From: Linyphia triangularis | Taxonomy: Eukaryota > Arthropoda > Arachnida > Araneae > Linyphiidae | Assembly: GCA_963978545.1 (NCBI GenBank) | Contig: OZ021728.1 | Location: forward strand, 1,736,001-1,800,000 | DNA: 64,000 nt | Reading direction: 5' to 3' | Shown here: positions 42,366-54,252 of the stretch, in pieces | Numbering within the stretch: position 1 is the stretch's first letter | How the letters are laid out: the number at the start of each line of letters is the position of its first letter | Notes under the pieces: model-generated | What the model saw: only the letters and a program-made list of their open reading frames with translations | Told to the model about the DNA's origin: nothing | Databases searched by the model: none | Made by a program: the position numbers and the translations under genes

Positions 42366-45300
42366 AATTTCGTTGTTAATTGGTTCAGATTTTTATTGGT
42401 CCTTAACAAATCAAATAAAAAGACTTGATTCATCATTGGTTGCTGTCGACACCAGTCTGGGATGGTCTCTTCAGGGTAGATGTGATGAGCAGAGCGAATG
42501 TACTTCGGTGCATTTGATTCACAGTGAAGATGAATCTGTTTCGGCTGAGTTAAGAATGTTTTGGGAAATTGAAAGTTTAGGGATACATGATAAGGATTCG
42601 GTGTCTTGGAGTAAGGGAGATGAAGAGGTACTAAGTGAGTTTGATAACTCAATTAGTTTCGTAGATGGTCGATATCGCGTAAGTTTGCCATGGAGACCAG
42701 GTATGAGAGAGGCTTTACAAAATAATGAGTTTGTTGCGCGTAAACGCTTTGAGGGGTTGGTTCGTAGATTCAAATGTGATCACGAGTTGTTTTGTGAGTA
42801 TAAGGATGTAATCGATGATTATGTTAGGGAAGGTATCGTTGAGCGTACTTCTTGTGAATCTTTGTCGAATAGTCAGGGATTTTACCTACCCTATCATGCA
42901 GTGATACGTAGCGACAAAACCACAAGTCGGCTTCGAGTCGTTTTCGATGGTTCAGCTCACGAAGATAAAAACATTTCTTTAAATGAAAGTCTATATACGG
43001 GACCAAATTTGCATCAAAATATCCTAGAACTGCTTCTGAGATTTCGAGAAAATTATGTGGCCTTTACAGCTGATGTGAAATCGGCTTTCCTTCAAATTGA
43101 ATTCGACCTTGCTGATCGAGATTTCACGCGTTTCTTCTGGACTGATAATACTAAATTTCACGAGAGTTCTTTTTGGACTTAGGCCTAGTCCATACCTGCT
43201 TGCAGCAACTTTAAAACATCATTTCAAAAAATACAAGGAACAGTATCCTCTTACATTTAATTTGCTAAACAGCTCTGTGTATGTTGATGACGTCATATCC
43301 GGCCGAAATGATGTTCAGGACGCTCTGCGTACCTCCATGGAGTGCTTGCAAATATTCAGTGATGCTGGCATGTTACTCCGCAAGTGGCGAACTAACTCGA
43401 AGCAACTTTATTTGTTATGGCATCAAGAAAGGGTTGAGCCAGAATTCTCTGAAACTGTTGCTGTTGATCTTAGTCTACCGATTAAGGTTTTAGGACTTTC
43501 TTGGGATCCAGAAAGAGATTTGATTTATTTTGATCCGAAAGACTTATTAAAGTTTATGTCTCGTAAAATCGAATCAAAGAGATTTATTCTAAGTGTAGTT
43601 GGGCGTATCTTCGACCCTATAGGGATTATCGGCCCATTTGTCATCAAACTGAAACGTGTACTTCAAGATCTTTGGACTCTGGGAGTGGACTGGGACTCGG
43701 AACTTCCTCCAAAGTTACGCCACCAGTGGCAGCAGTGGAGTAGCGAAGCTGAGAACTTGACTGAGATAAAGATACCTCGGTACTATTTAGGTGAACTAGA
43801 ACAAGATGTATCAATGTTTGAGATACACTGTTTCTCCGACGCGAATAAGACAGCCTACGGCACAGTATTGTACTTGCGCTTTGTTACTCGTAACAATGAA
43901 ATTGAGATGCGTTTTATTTGCTCGAAGGGTCGTGTAGCACCTTTGAAGTCAATGACATTGTCCCGACTTGAATTGACAGCAGCTTTATTGTCAGCTAGGT
44001 TGGTTAAACAGGTATCATCTTGCCTCAGATTCGACGCCAACATTTACTACTGGACAGATTCTCTTATTTCGTACTACTGGATTCGCGGCGATTCTTCAAC
44101 ATTCAAACCATACGTAAAAAATCGTGTTGAAGAAATCCAAATGCTCTCTGACCCGATCCGGTGGGGACACTGTCCAGGAAAGGACAATCCTGCTGATCTA
44201 ATTTCGCGTGGTACATCTGCTCTCAATTTAGTGCAAAACGAACTGTGGTGGAACGGTCCACCTTGGCTTAGACTACCACCTGACCATTGGCCAAATCTTC
44301 ATCGTCCAATTTTAGATTCGGAACTTTGTTCTGAAGAATTGGAACTTCGTTCCAGTGTGCATATGGCAGTTACCCAACCGAAGGAATCTCTTGTCGACAT
44401 AGAACGATTCAGCAGTCTTAAAAAACTTTTGAGAGTAACCGCATGGATTTTTCGATTCGTGAACAATGTTAAAAACTTAAATAAATCATTGAACTTGTAT
44501 CTTACTGCAGATGAGATACAAAATGCTGAATATTTTTGGATCAAATACGTTCAAACCGAATTCTATTCTGCTGAAATATCAGCTTTAAGAAGTAACAAGC
44601 AACTTCAGAATAACTCGGAAATAAAGAGTTTAGTGCCTTATTTGGATAAAGACAGTTTGTTACGAATTACTGGACGGTTGCTCGAAGCAGAGTTATGCTT
44701 TGGTGAAAAGCATCCTGTAATTCTTCCTCGACGCTGTAAATTTACCGAGTTACTTGTGACTAGAGAACGTGGAGAAATAGGTCATTGTGGTGTATCTGTA
44801 ACTTTGACTCAACTTCGAAAACATTATTGGGTACCTAAAATCAGTCAATTAGTTAAAACGGTCATTCGCAACTGTCTCATTTGCAAAAAATATAATGCCA
44901 AACCAGCTGATCAACTGAGTGGCCAGTTGCCACGAGATAGAATTTCCCGATCTCCTCCTTTTCAAATCGTAGGTGTTGATTTTACAGGCGCAATCCTTGT
45001 AAAGAACAGTAAAGATATTCAAAAATCTTACGTCGCTTTGTTTACGTGTGCTGTAACACGAGCCGTTCTTTTGGAACTAGTATCGGACATGTCCACAAAG
45101 TGTTTTTTACTTGCTTTTCGAAGGTTCCTTGCACGAAGAAGTAATTGCCAAGTGATTTACTCCGACAATGCTCGTACATTTAAAGCGGCTCAAAGAGAGT
45201 TAACGTATTTCACTAACATCTTGAAAGACGGCAAGTTACAAAATTTCATCGCAGACAAAGGTATCCGCTGGAAATTCATAGTTGAACGTGCCCCTTGGTG

Positions 45301-45691
45301 GGGTGGCTTCTACGAACGCCTTGTTAAGACTGTAAAGGAACCACTGCGTAAAATACTTGGCAAGGCACTTGTGATATTTGAAGAACTTTCAACGATTCTC
45401 TCAGAGGTTGAAGTCATCGTCAACAATCGACCTCTAACCTATGTAGAGAATGACCCAGGGGAGCCAGAACCTCTCACGCCGGCTTACTTCTTCGAATTAG
45501 GTTATTGTGATTCTAAATACCCTGTACATTTCATCGAACTGATTGACTCTACATCGGCCAAGCAATCATACCAAAGGAGAAAGACTTACCAGACACTCCT
45601 TTTGAAACAAATTTGGAGACGCTGGAAGGAACAGTATTTACTCCAGTTAAAGACTGTTAATAACTTTAAATCCCCATCTCTTCGTAAAAAC

Positions 45692-47976
45692 CTTAGAGCA
45701 GGAATAGTGGGTAGAGAGAGGGAAACCCTATTCTTCCTGTTCTCTGGTTGTAATCACGTGACTACCGTCAGTCTTCTGAGTCACCCATTCCCCCTATCCA
45801 CTTCTTGTAATGTTATTTCAATGGCTGCCTTTCGTTCTACGAAGAACGTACTGATATTCAACTAGTGTTTTAAGCTGCAAAATGGTGTCTGCATGTTGTG
45901 CCTTTGGCTGCTCCGAAAGACAAGTTAAAGGAGGACCAATTTCCTTTCATAGGTAAGTTCACTGATTATTATTTCAGTTTATATTTGAAGCTTTTTATGT
46001 CGTGTTATGTAAAGACCTACGGTAAAACTGTGTCATCACAAGAAAAATGAGTTGATTTTTATGAAATCTCAGTTCAAACATTTTTATTATACATCATACA
46101 TACCTATTTCGTAATCGTTTGAAAAAAATATGTCAGAAATAATTCTTTTAGTTAAGTTTTAATTGGCATACGCCGTAATCCCTTGGCGATATTCAGTTTT
46201 CGCCAAATGGTAAAGCAGGTCAGCGAAACGATCACATGTTTGCTCTAAGTCGCGCGCGTAAGGAATATTTTTGAATTGCAAAATAAAACAAATTGTTAAA
46301 TTTATTTGTTAGCTTCCCAAATATTTTTCCAGTAAATCCTATACAACGAACCAATATACTAATATTTCTCAACTTTCGACGCTGATTACAAAACATTAAT
46401 ATGAATATTTTAAAATTCTTTGACACCTTAATGAAAAACATTTTTAGATTATCTTAAGTTTATTAAATTTACTTTAATTAAATATGTAACAAATTATTAA
46501 ATAAATATATCGAATGAAGTTTAAAGAAAGTTAAAATTATAATATGTTTACTTTTTATGTTTATTATTTGGATGAAAGTTTATTATTTATTGACCTTTTA
46601 TTTTAGCTTTACAAAAGATGAGAACCGAAGAAAATTATGGGAAAGGAATATTCGCAGAGAAGGTTTTAAAGCTACAGACAGGACTAAAAAATTGAAAATC
46701 AATTAAATTTTCGCTTTGTCATAAATTAGTCTTTTTTTAATTAAAACAAGTGTGCAACAAAATCATTTTTATTAATACAGAAATTAAAATTATCTGTAAT
46801 AATACAGTTATTTTCTATTTTTCTGGAAATGTACGAATACTTAATTCAAGTATTACGCAATTTTTTACATACGTGTGTTAATTTACAGTATATGAATTTG
46901 ATATAAATATTTCTATTATTAAAAAATATTATTTTAAATGTTTATGGATAATTAAGTCAAGTAAATGGGTTCATATGGCTTGTCATATTTATTAGCAAAT
47001 AGAACATATAAATAAATTATACAATTTAAATAAATATTTTCTATAAAATGCAATAAAAATTTCTTTGAATGAATATTTTCTGTGAAATGCAATAAAAACT
47101 TCTTTTTATAAGGGTTTTATGTTTAATTTGTTAAATTAAAGCATGTATGGAAATAACTATTTACTAATTAAATGTAGTGTCATTTAAGGTACTATCCCAA
47201 GTTTATTGAAGTCCTAAAAACATTGACCGCCAACATTTAAGAATAAAAATTATTTTAATGAATATTTAAAGAACAAGAACATTTTAAAGGTTTTCAAATA
47301 CATACAAAATAGCCAAAAACACTAAGTTAATGGCTATTTAAAAAAATCAAAAATTTATTTTTTGAAGTTTAGTTACACATTTTCTTCAGATTTATGTCTC
47401 AATCATTGCCATAAATTTAAAGGATAAATCTTAAGAAGTAATTTGGCATTTGTTTTATATTCAAATATCTTCATTAGTTTAGAAGTTATGAGGGGGAAGT
47501 GCAACTACGGGCTTACCTTATGGCGGCTATCTTTGATCCGCCATTTTGAATGAAGCGTACGTCTGACTGATGACGACTTTTGATATTTTATTTCTGATGA
47601 CATTTAGAAGCTATCCTCCAAAATTTAGCTAGTTTAGAATTATTCCGGTAAAAAAACCTTTATTTCCTGGGCTAATAAAGGTCAAATAAATTTATTAAAA
47701 ATATTTCCTATTCAAATGATAATTCTAATAACTTTACTTAACATTTTTCTGCTTGTTAAGACAAAATAGTACATTTTAAAAAGCATAATAACGAAACTTT
47801 TAAAGAAGTTATAAATTGCGTAAATTAAGGATACGAAATCGCCAAATAACAGCGAACAAAGATGTCCCGCCAAATATAGCTGCGCTTTGACGACAGTCAC
47901 GTGGTGCAGTCCTTGCACCAGGTCGAGGAGAAATTTCAATGGGACTGATCTCTCTACCTACTATTCCTGCTCTAAG
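45692..47976. mobile_element. P-element-like DNA transposon inserted in BEL integrase
   Basis: Inverted ends CTTAGAGCAGGAATAGTGGG and CCTACTATTCCTGCTCTAAG. Perfect 8-bp duplications GTAAAAAC at 45684-45691 and 47977-47984. Subterminal inverted blocks TCACGTGACTACCGTCA and TGACGACAGTCACGTGG. It carries the start of a THAP-domain gene (45882-46706). Eight-bp duplication plus THAP fits P-like elements. No transposase catalytic region is seen in the remaining 1.2 kb, so it is non-autonomous. Confidence 0.85.
45882..46706 (+). CDS. Truncated THAP-domain protein (two exons, 56 codons)
   Basis: Exon 1 at 45882-45952 ends CATAG before GTAAGT; exon 2 at 46607-46706 follows TTTTAG. The product starts MVSACCAFGCSERQVKGGPI and continues SFTKDENRRKLWERNIRREG, then stops. 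This is the first half of a THAP zinc-finger (Cys pair, then FH-x-F-x-KDE and Trp), the DNA-binding module of P-like transposases. The second Cys-x2-His pair of the C2CH finger is missing, so folding is doubtful. Splicing in phase 2 is inferred from consensus sites and frame continuity. Confidence 0.65.
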
Positions 47977-48364
47977 GTAAAAACTTGCAATTAAATGATG
48001 TGGTGATTGTTGAAGGGAATGTTAAGTCAAAATTATTGTGGGAACTTGGGGTAATCAAAGAGATATATATTGGAAGAGACAATAATGTTAGATCTTGTTT
48101 AGTTAAAACTTCTAAAGGTCTCTTCAGAAAACCAATCCAATTGCTTTATCCTTTAGAAATTACATGATGTTCTTAAACTAATTTGTTCTTATTTTTCACA
48201 TTTATGTTAATGAAGAGTACATTATTAATTAATTTTAAAATTTATTTGTTGCGAGATCTTTAAGTATGTATCTTAATTGTTTATTTTCATTTGATTGTTT
48301 ATTTCATTGCTTTGATTTGCATCATATGTTTAATTGGGTGAACATTCTGTTCACCGGTGGGGTG

Positions 48365-48508
48365 TGTGGCGAATATTGGCGAGAAGGGGAGATTGTTCGC
48401 CATTTGCTACAAAGGTTTCTGATCACTCGCTATTTGGAATGCCTTGAATAAAGATCTTATAATTGATAACGCATCGGTGATTTTGAGTGGTGTCATGTTT
48501 CCTGTTTA
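48365..48508 (+). repeat. BEL/Pao 3' LTR (144 bp)
   Basis: Matches the 5' LTR apart from three substitutions and the 12-bp indel. Preceded by a short G-rich tract (GGTGGGGTG) in the polypurine-tract position. Confidence 0.95.
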
Positions 48509-48525
48509 GAGGAAGATTCTGAAGA

Positions 48526-48689
48526 TTGGTTGTTTTCAGATTATCTGGCGCCGTCAGCAACACGAGGGCGCGCCGAAACATTCGTCATTAGACAAGCCAA
48601 CATACATTTACAAACATCCATGCCAACACGGGACCCGCAATCTCGCGATCTAGAAGCTAGCACGCTAACCACTAAACCGTTTGATCGGC
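48526..48689 (-). mobile_element. SINE-1 copy beside the BEL 3' LTR
   Basis: Perfect 14-bp duplications GAAGATTCTGAAGA at 48512-48525 and 48690-48703. The left duplication overlaps the BEL target repeat, so the two insertion sites lie within a few bases of each other. Confidence 0.93.
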
Positions 48690-48703
48690 GAAGATTCTGA
48701 AGA

Positions 48704-49250
48704 AGACCCACAAAGAATTCATTAAGACCAATTTTATAACATTTATCCATTTTGGACTATTTATTAGGAATCTTTAAAAATGTTGGTTGAGGGCCAGTAG
48801 TTGAACCCATTTTGCAATTTAAAAAAAAAATGCCTTAAATTACTTCTTAAATAAGGTGGTGACATGCTAAGTGTAAAAGATCTATGGAGTTAGCTTTGAA
48901 TGCCGATGAATTTATTTGCCAAGTACCTTTTCCTTTCCTTGCCATTAACTTTTTAAATGCACCATGAAGTATTTACTACTCTGGAAAGCAAGAAATAGGC
49001 ATATCTCCAAGATTTGAAGCAAGGAGCAATGCGATTTTTTTTTTTGCTCGTTAACATATTAGAATAGTAAAATTATTATGAATCTAGTAGTTGTGTTTTA
49101 TATAGTATTTGTTGGTAACAAAGTTATATGGAAATATAATTATTTTAACAAAGTTAAATAAACATTTCTAACCCAATAATGCACGGGACATGGACGTGTC
49201 TTGGGCGTCAGTGGTTACAAATATATTTTCAACCTAATTAAAATGATTAG
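48704..49250. other. Intergenic DNA, nothing recognised
   Basis: AT-rich; no exon or shared repeat. Confidence 0.4.
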
Positions 49251-49254
49251 TTAA

Positions 49255-49955
49255 CCATCTTTCATTATTTATTTTAGGTAATGGTAGGTTATTAGGTAGG
49301 TTATTTACATAAGGTAATGAGAGTATAGCATTCAGTAAAAAAAAATATATTTTTTTATTTTTTATTTATATATTTTGCTTTTCTCCATGTTTTGGAATAC
49401 TCCGATTTCAAAAGAGTTTTTTAAAAAATGTGTGTAAGTGGTCGTCATAACTCCCGAACAAATTGACCTACGATGTTCAAATATAGTGTGCGGGTTAGTG
49501 GCGGCCATGGGAACAACCATTAAGGTTTTCGTCAAAATGGCGCCTACGCATAGGTTGAAATTGTGAAAATACCATGTTTTTTAGTAATTATTAAAAAACT
49601 GCACCTTCAAAATTCCAATACAAATGCGGTAAAAGAGTTAAATGTTGAAAAAAAGAGTGCCCTTGACACAGAGCTCTCTGGTGTTGGGCATCGCCCATCA
49701 ACGAATTATTTCTTTTTTTTTTTGTTTCGCGCACAAGAAAGGACAATGTAATGTCCATCGAATAACAACACCAATTTCGCGGGCTTTTATTGCCCATGTA
49801 AAATTATTGCTAAAAATATCGCCAATCTGGCAATTTTTATTAAAATGAGTGAAAATATGAAAACAGTAAATAACACCATAAATTTTAATGCAATGACAAA
49901 TATTATAGTGTAATTGAAAGTTGTGCGATGTTCCACATCCCTAGTTTTTATATTG
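49255..49955 (-). repeat. Repeat family X copy (reverse)
   Basis: Contains TCCCGAACAAATTGACCTAC and GATGTTCAAAT, and ends GTAATTGAAAGTTGTGCGAT then GTTCCACATCCCTAG. Its internal order mirrors 63195-63876. Confidence 0.62.
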
Positions 49956-50085
49956 TTCTCGCTGATCTTGAACGGTAAGGAAAGAAAAAGTTGCTATAAC
50001 CCTTACAGCGAGAAGTTTGCCACTTCGCTTTGAATCTAAATATTCTTGCTATTTATCCTTTTTATAACTCCGAACTTCTTTGGGT

Positions 50086-50267
50086 TGGTTGGTTGTTTTC
50101 AGATTATCTGGCGCCGTCAGTAACACGAGGGCTATAATGCACCGAAACATTCGTCATTAGACAAGCCAACATACATTTACAAACACCCATGCCTAACACG
50201 GGACTCGAACCCGCAACCTAGGGGTCTAGAAGCTAGCACGCTAACCACTATACCGTTTGGTCGGCCA
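50086..50267 (-). mobile_element. SINE-1 copy with intact B box
   Basis: Perfect 13-bp duplications AACTTCTTTGGGT at 50073-50085 and 50268-50280. The tail has two GGTTG units. B box reads GGTTCGAGTCC on the minus strand. Confidence 0.92.
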
Positions 50268-50764
50268 AACTTCTTTGGGTGACTTAAAGGTTTCTTTTGA
50301 TTTAAAAAAGGTAAAACTTTGTTTCATGGTCATCCCTGACATACTTTGATTTCCAGGTTTTGTGATCACTTTATTATTTATTTACTTGCAGTAGAAAATT
50401 TATTCAGTATCTGCGTTCCCGCCTCATGTCGTAAAAAAACAACACAAAATCGAAATAAAATATATATTTTAATTGTTTTACAAATAGTACATAAAATCCA
50501 TCTAAATTTACACATACAAATACTTATGACATTTCTACAAAACTATGTACACGAATGAACATGACACATTTACACAGTATGGGGTTGCAAAGTAAATTAT
50601 AAATTAATTGTTTCAAATGCATTGTCTTCTTTGGTTTCATTTAGTTTCTCCATCCAATGAAAATGATAGGAACATATTTTAGACATGATTCCTGCAACAA
50701 AAATTGAACGCCAACATTAAAAACATTTCAGGCATGCAAATAATTGTTCGAGTGTAATTATAAT

Positions 50765-51340
50765 TAGCTAGTATGGTATTTTCTACAATTCGTATTTCTT
50801 ATAAATATTACAATTTAGCATGGTACTTTCTACAATTAGTGTTTGTTACAAATACCACACTTTAGTATGGTATTTTCTACAATTCGTATTTCTTATAAAT
50901 ATCACAATTTAGCATGGTATTTTCTACAATTTGTGTTTGTTACAAATACAACGCTTTAGCAAGGTATTTTCTATAATTTTTGTATGTGCTACAAATACAA
51001 CACTTAGTATGGTATATTCTACAATTTGCACTTGTTACAAAATACCATATTTATTATGGTACATTCTACACTTTGAAAATTTGTTACAAATACCACACTT
51101 AGTAAGGTATTTCCTACAGTTTGTATTTGTTGAAAACACAAATTTAAATCAGTATTTAAAAATGGCACATTTTTAAAAAACACAGAATATTTTTTTTACA
51201 ACACTAATACTGAACATAATAAAATAAAACATACTTTTATGCGCTTTGAATTTGCAACAAATACCACACACTTAGTATGGTATTTCTAGAATTTGTATTT
51301 ATTACAAATATAAATTTAAGTCAGCATTTAAAAATGGCAC
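50765..51340. repeat. Tandem repeat of about 47 bp with alternating subtypes
   Basis: Core TAGYATGGTATTTTCTACAA begins near 50771, 50818, 50865 and 50912 and continues, more irregularly, to about 51340. One subtype reads CGTATTTCTTATAAATAT, the other GTGTTTGTTACAAATACC. They alternate in the first four units, giving a dimer of about 94 bp. Confidence 0.8.
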
Positions 51341-51517
51341 ATTTTATGTAACCATGCATAAAACAGAGGATTTTTTTTTACAACACGTTAATAAGTTAAC
51401 GTGTTGAAGGAAGGAAAAGAAAAACCGTGTTGTACAAAAAAGTTTAATTCCTAAATGAAGAGTTTAAAGTCAGAAAGGAGTGAATCAAATTTTCAACAAG
51501 TCGTGAAATTCAACCTA

Positions 51518-51976
51518 CAAGGTTCCCACTCAAATCACAGAATGAAAATCAACGACTTTTCAATGATTTTTAAGGACCTAATTAATATTTTTAAGGACCT
51601 TTGAAAATTTGTTTTCAGGCATCATGTCTATACATAAATTTTAAATAAAGTATATTCTACCATAAAAGTTACAAGTTGGTGGTTGCGTAATACAAATATG
51701 TCGGAAAATTCCAATGTGGGGCAGATAAGTGGCGGTCACGCGGAGATAGCAAGTCCAAGTTGTGTTTTCATAAATTTTACAGTTGGCCACACAACATCTG
51801 CAAAAATTAAGGACTTTTAAGGACCTCTAAGCATTTTCAAGGACTTTTAAGCACCTCTAAGCATTTTCAAAGACTTTTAAGCACCTCTAAGCATTTTCAA
51901 GGACTTTCAAGGCCTTGAAAACAAGTTCAAAAATATTAAGCACTTTTAATGACTTTCAATGACCGTGGGAACCCTG
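51518..51976. mobile_element. 5-bp-TSD hAT-like MITE, copy 5 (459 bp)
   Basis: Ends CAAGGTTCCCACTCAAATC and CGTGGGAACCCTG. Perfect 5-bp duplications ACCTA at 51513-51517 and 51977-51981. Its right half holds three tandem AAGCACCTCTAAGCATTTTC-type units, more than other copies. Confidence 0.9.
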
Positions 51977-51981
51977 ACCTA

Positions 51982-52495
51982 AAAAGCTTTCGAATTGGCT
52001 TTCTGTCAAAAGATTGGTTTTCAGAAAAAATTAAGATTTTTGTATTAGGAAAAATGGTCAAAGGAATAGATAGAAAAAGATAGTTCTGTATCAAGTGTCA
52101 GTATGTCCTTGGCATATTGCCATCCGATGCAGAACTGTCATTTTCTATCTACTCACGAACTGAATCCCTTTCAGTAATAAGATATTTTCACTCTAAGTTT
52201 TAACTTGCAATTAACCTTTTTTAATATAAATCCTTTATAAGTATTGCCAATATTTATGTGCAATTGCACTTTATCAAGCGATTTTGAACCCATGTCGACT
52301 TTTCTTAGTGTTTGACTAATACGAAAACAATCAATTCCGTGCCAGAAGATTTACACTTTTCTGAACCTAATACAAGACAGAATGTATTGTCATAGACAAT
52401 AAGTACTATATCTGTCAGGTTTCTTCTTGATCCGCAGTAGAAGCGTGTGTAAACGCGGCATTTTAGTGACAGCCTTCGAAACTCGTTAGAATGCA
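51982..52495. other. Intergenic DNA, nothing recognised
   Basis: No exon, repeat end or RNA gene seen. Confidence 0.4.
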
Positions 52496-52502
52496 TTGTC
52501 AT

Positions 52503-53283
52503 TAGAGGTCGGAGATATATCGATACGACGATATTTTGATCGATATTTTAAAAGATATATCGATATAAAAAATATCGATACAAGTTACCGATATATCGAT
52601 ATTTTCAATTATTTTTAGTTTTTGATGATCGTTTTGTAGTTCCGTGTGTTTTTTCGATTTTCTTTATTCCCTTTTCAAAATCTTTAAAACTAAAGTTTCG
52701 ACTTGAGTGAGAGACAGTTAAAATGGTACCCTAACTAAAAAGAAAACACACTGTAATGGAAAGATAAGATCACTTATTAGTAGTCATTAACACAGCGCCA
52801 TTTCTGTTGCCAACGGTGTGCCTGGAATTAGCGTCTAATTTTAAATATTAAAAACATCTCTATCAGCAAAATATGCGGTAAACTACTTTTTAAAATTTCT
52901 TCTTTAAGAATAAATGGGAATTTATGCATTGACATCTAAATGTATTTTATTTATTCTGATTGATAACATAATTTATTTATTAAAAAAAAATTATAATTTA
53001 TTTATTAAAACAATTTTTATAATTTATTTATTAAAACAATTTTTATAATTTATTTACTAAAACAATTTTTATAATTTATTTATTAAAACAATTTTTATAA
53101 TTTATTTATTAAAACAAATTCGGCGTGAATTAATGAAAAGTGGATATTGGCTCCGAAAAACTCCGTTTTTGGCAAAATTGAAAATCAAATTAAAAAAAAC
53201 AAAAAAAAAAACATGTATCGATATTTTTTCCTATGCAACGATATAGTATCGATATTTATTTTGATCGATATTTCCGACATCTA
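52503..53283. mobile_element. hAT-like MITE, TAGAGGTCGG family, copy 2 (781 bp)
   Basis: Perfect 8-bp duplications ATTGTCAT at 52495-52502 and 53284-53291. Inverted ends TAGAGGTCGGAGATAT and ATTTCCGACATCTA. Contains about five tandem TTATAATTTATTTATTAAAA units (52975-53115). Confidence 0.92.
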
Positions 53284-53348
53284 ATTGTCATCGACAATGG
53301 GTCAATCTGTCAGACTTCATAGCGATTGAATGACGGCAAGTGTGTTAA

Positions 53349-53948
53349 CCCTTTTCACTAGTATGTCCCCGTACAGGGGACATCGCATCTGTATTGGGTC
53401 AAACTGTGATAACTTAACCAAAACATTTCTGTTCGAAGTATTTCTAAGATGATTTGCTTTGGTGGAGGTGCCGGCATTACGTCTCACCCCTAAATATTGT
53501 TCATATTATTACATTTCTTGGATTTTTAACCTTTTGCCTTCCGAACCATTCTGGACGGCTACCAGCAGCTCAGCCCTAGTGTTGCCCTTGCGCCAGTGAA
53601 TTTCAACAGACCCAACCATCGACAAACTCTCCTTATCGCTCCTTTCAAGTGGCGCAGAAAAGTGCTCGGACCGTCGTGAACCAACACATCTCACGTTCTC
53701 TTTTGACACAAAACCCGCTGAAATGTTTTTTTTATATATATCTTGGTAATTTTAGCATATTTTGATTTGATTTCTTGTGCCATTTCAAGAGAAAACTTCA
53801 GGGAAACATGCATTTCTCAAAAAGTTGTGCTAGAAAAAGTTAATTCTCCGTAATCACTAATAAACTTTAATGTCCCCTCAGAGGGCACATCCGAGTGATA
53901 TGCTAGATTACGATGTCCCCCTAAGAAGGGACAGTGGAGTGCAAAGGG
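53349..53948. mobile_element. piggyBac-like element, family C (600 bp)
   Basis: TTAA at 53345-53348 and 53949-53952. Left end CCCTTTTCACTAGTATGTCC and right end AGTGGAGTGCAAAGGG are inverted at the tips. TGTCCCC/GGGGACA blocks recur near both ends. A 66-residue minus-strand frame (53509-53709) has no recognised motif. A stray end fragment GAGTGCAAAGGGTTA lies at 54218-54232. Confidence 0.72.
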
Positions 53949-54252
53949 TTAATGCGGTGTAGTGTAATATACTTAAGTATTCTTGGTAGTTTCAATAAAT
54001 TATTTTGACACGTTGAAAAATAAAATATTTTGTGGCCACATTCCCATCCTAGGTCAAGGGGTGTATTCAGGGAGTATATTTTTTAAATTTTTGATTTAAG
54101 GATGGTAAACCTTCTAGTTAAATTGGAACACATTTCCATAAAAAAAAAAATTCATCTTGATCGAACATGAAAAAAAAACTCGGGAGTTATTTGCTAACTT
54201 TCTAAAGCATAATTACGAGTGCAAAGGGTTAGTACTAATAATTAAACCTCAC

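Larger units (their letters stand above)
42373..48167 (+). pseudogene. BEL/Pao pol: RT, RNase H and integrase, broken
   Basis: Segment 1 (42373-43155) begins LIGSDFYWSL, the region after the protease, and continues to RT motif FTADVKSAFLQIEF. A one-base shift near 43155 moves to segment 2, which carries VLFGLRPSPYLLAATLKHH and the catalytic YVDD (near 43280). RNase H follows (CFSDANKTAYGTV, YWTDSLISYYWI, PGKDNPADLISRG). Then come the integrase H2C2 finger (GHCGVSVTLTQLRKHYW, CLICKK) and a DDE core: VDFTG, YSDNARTF and WWGGFYERLVKTVK. A P-like transposon interrupts after PSLRKN (45691). The C-terminal domain resumes at 47985 and ends RKPIQLLYPLEIT at 48167. The frame resumes consistently across the insertion once one target duplication is discounted. 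The aspartic protease is absent. Confidence 0.93.
41216..48508 (+). mobile_element. BEL/Pao LTR retrotransposon, defective, with nested P-like insertion
   Basis: Two LTRs (41216-41371, 48365-48508) are flanked by 5-bp duplications GAGGA (41211-41215, 48509-48513). Order inside: tRNA-Gly-type primer site, gag, remnant of the protease-RT linker, reverse transcriptase, RNase H, integrase. The LTRs differ at three positions plus one 12-bp indel, so the insertion is fairly young. It is nevertheless defective in three ways: the gag C-terminus and protease are missing, reverse transcriptase is shifted near 43155, and a P-like element (45692-47976) splits the end of integrase. Without that insertion the element would be about 5 kb. 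Confidence 0.96.

Noticed and set aside
50765..51340. CRISPR array
   Set aside because: Units of about 47 bp are joined without unique spacers, and the DNA is eukaryotic; this is an ordinary tandem repeat.
53509..53709. piggyBac transposase fragment
   Set aside because: The 66-residue frame lies in a TTAA-flanked element, but I could not match it to any piggyBac transposase motif, so it is not called as coding.
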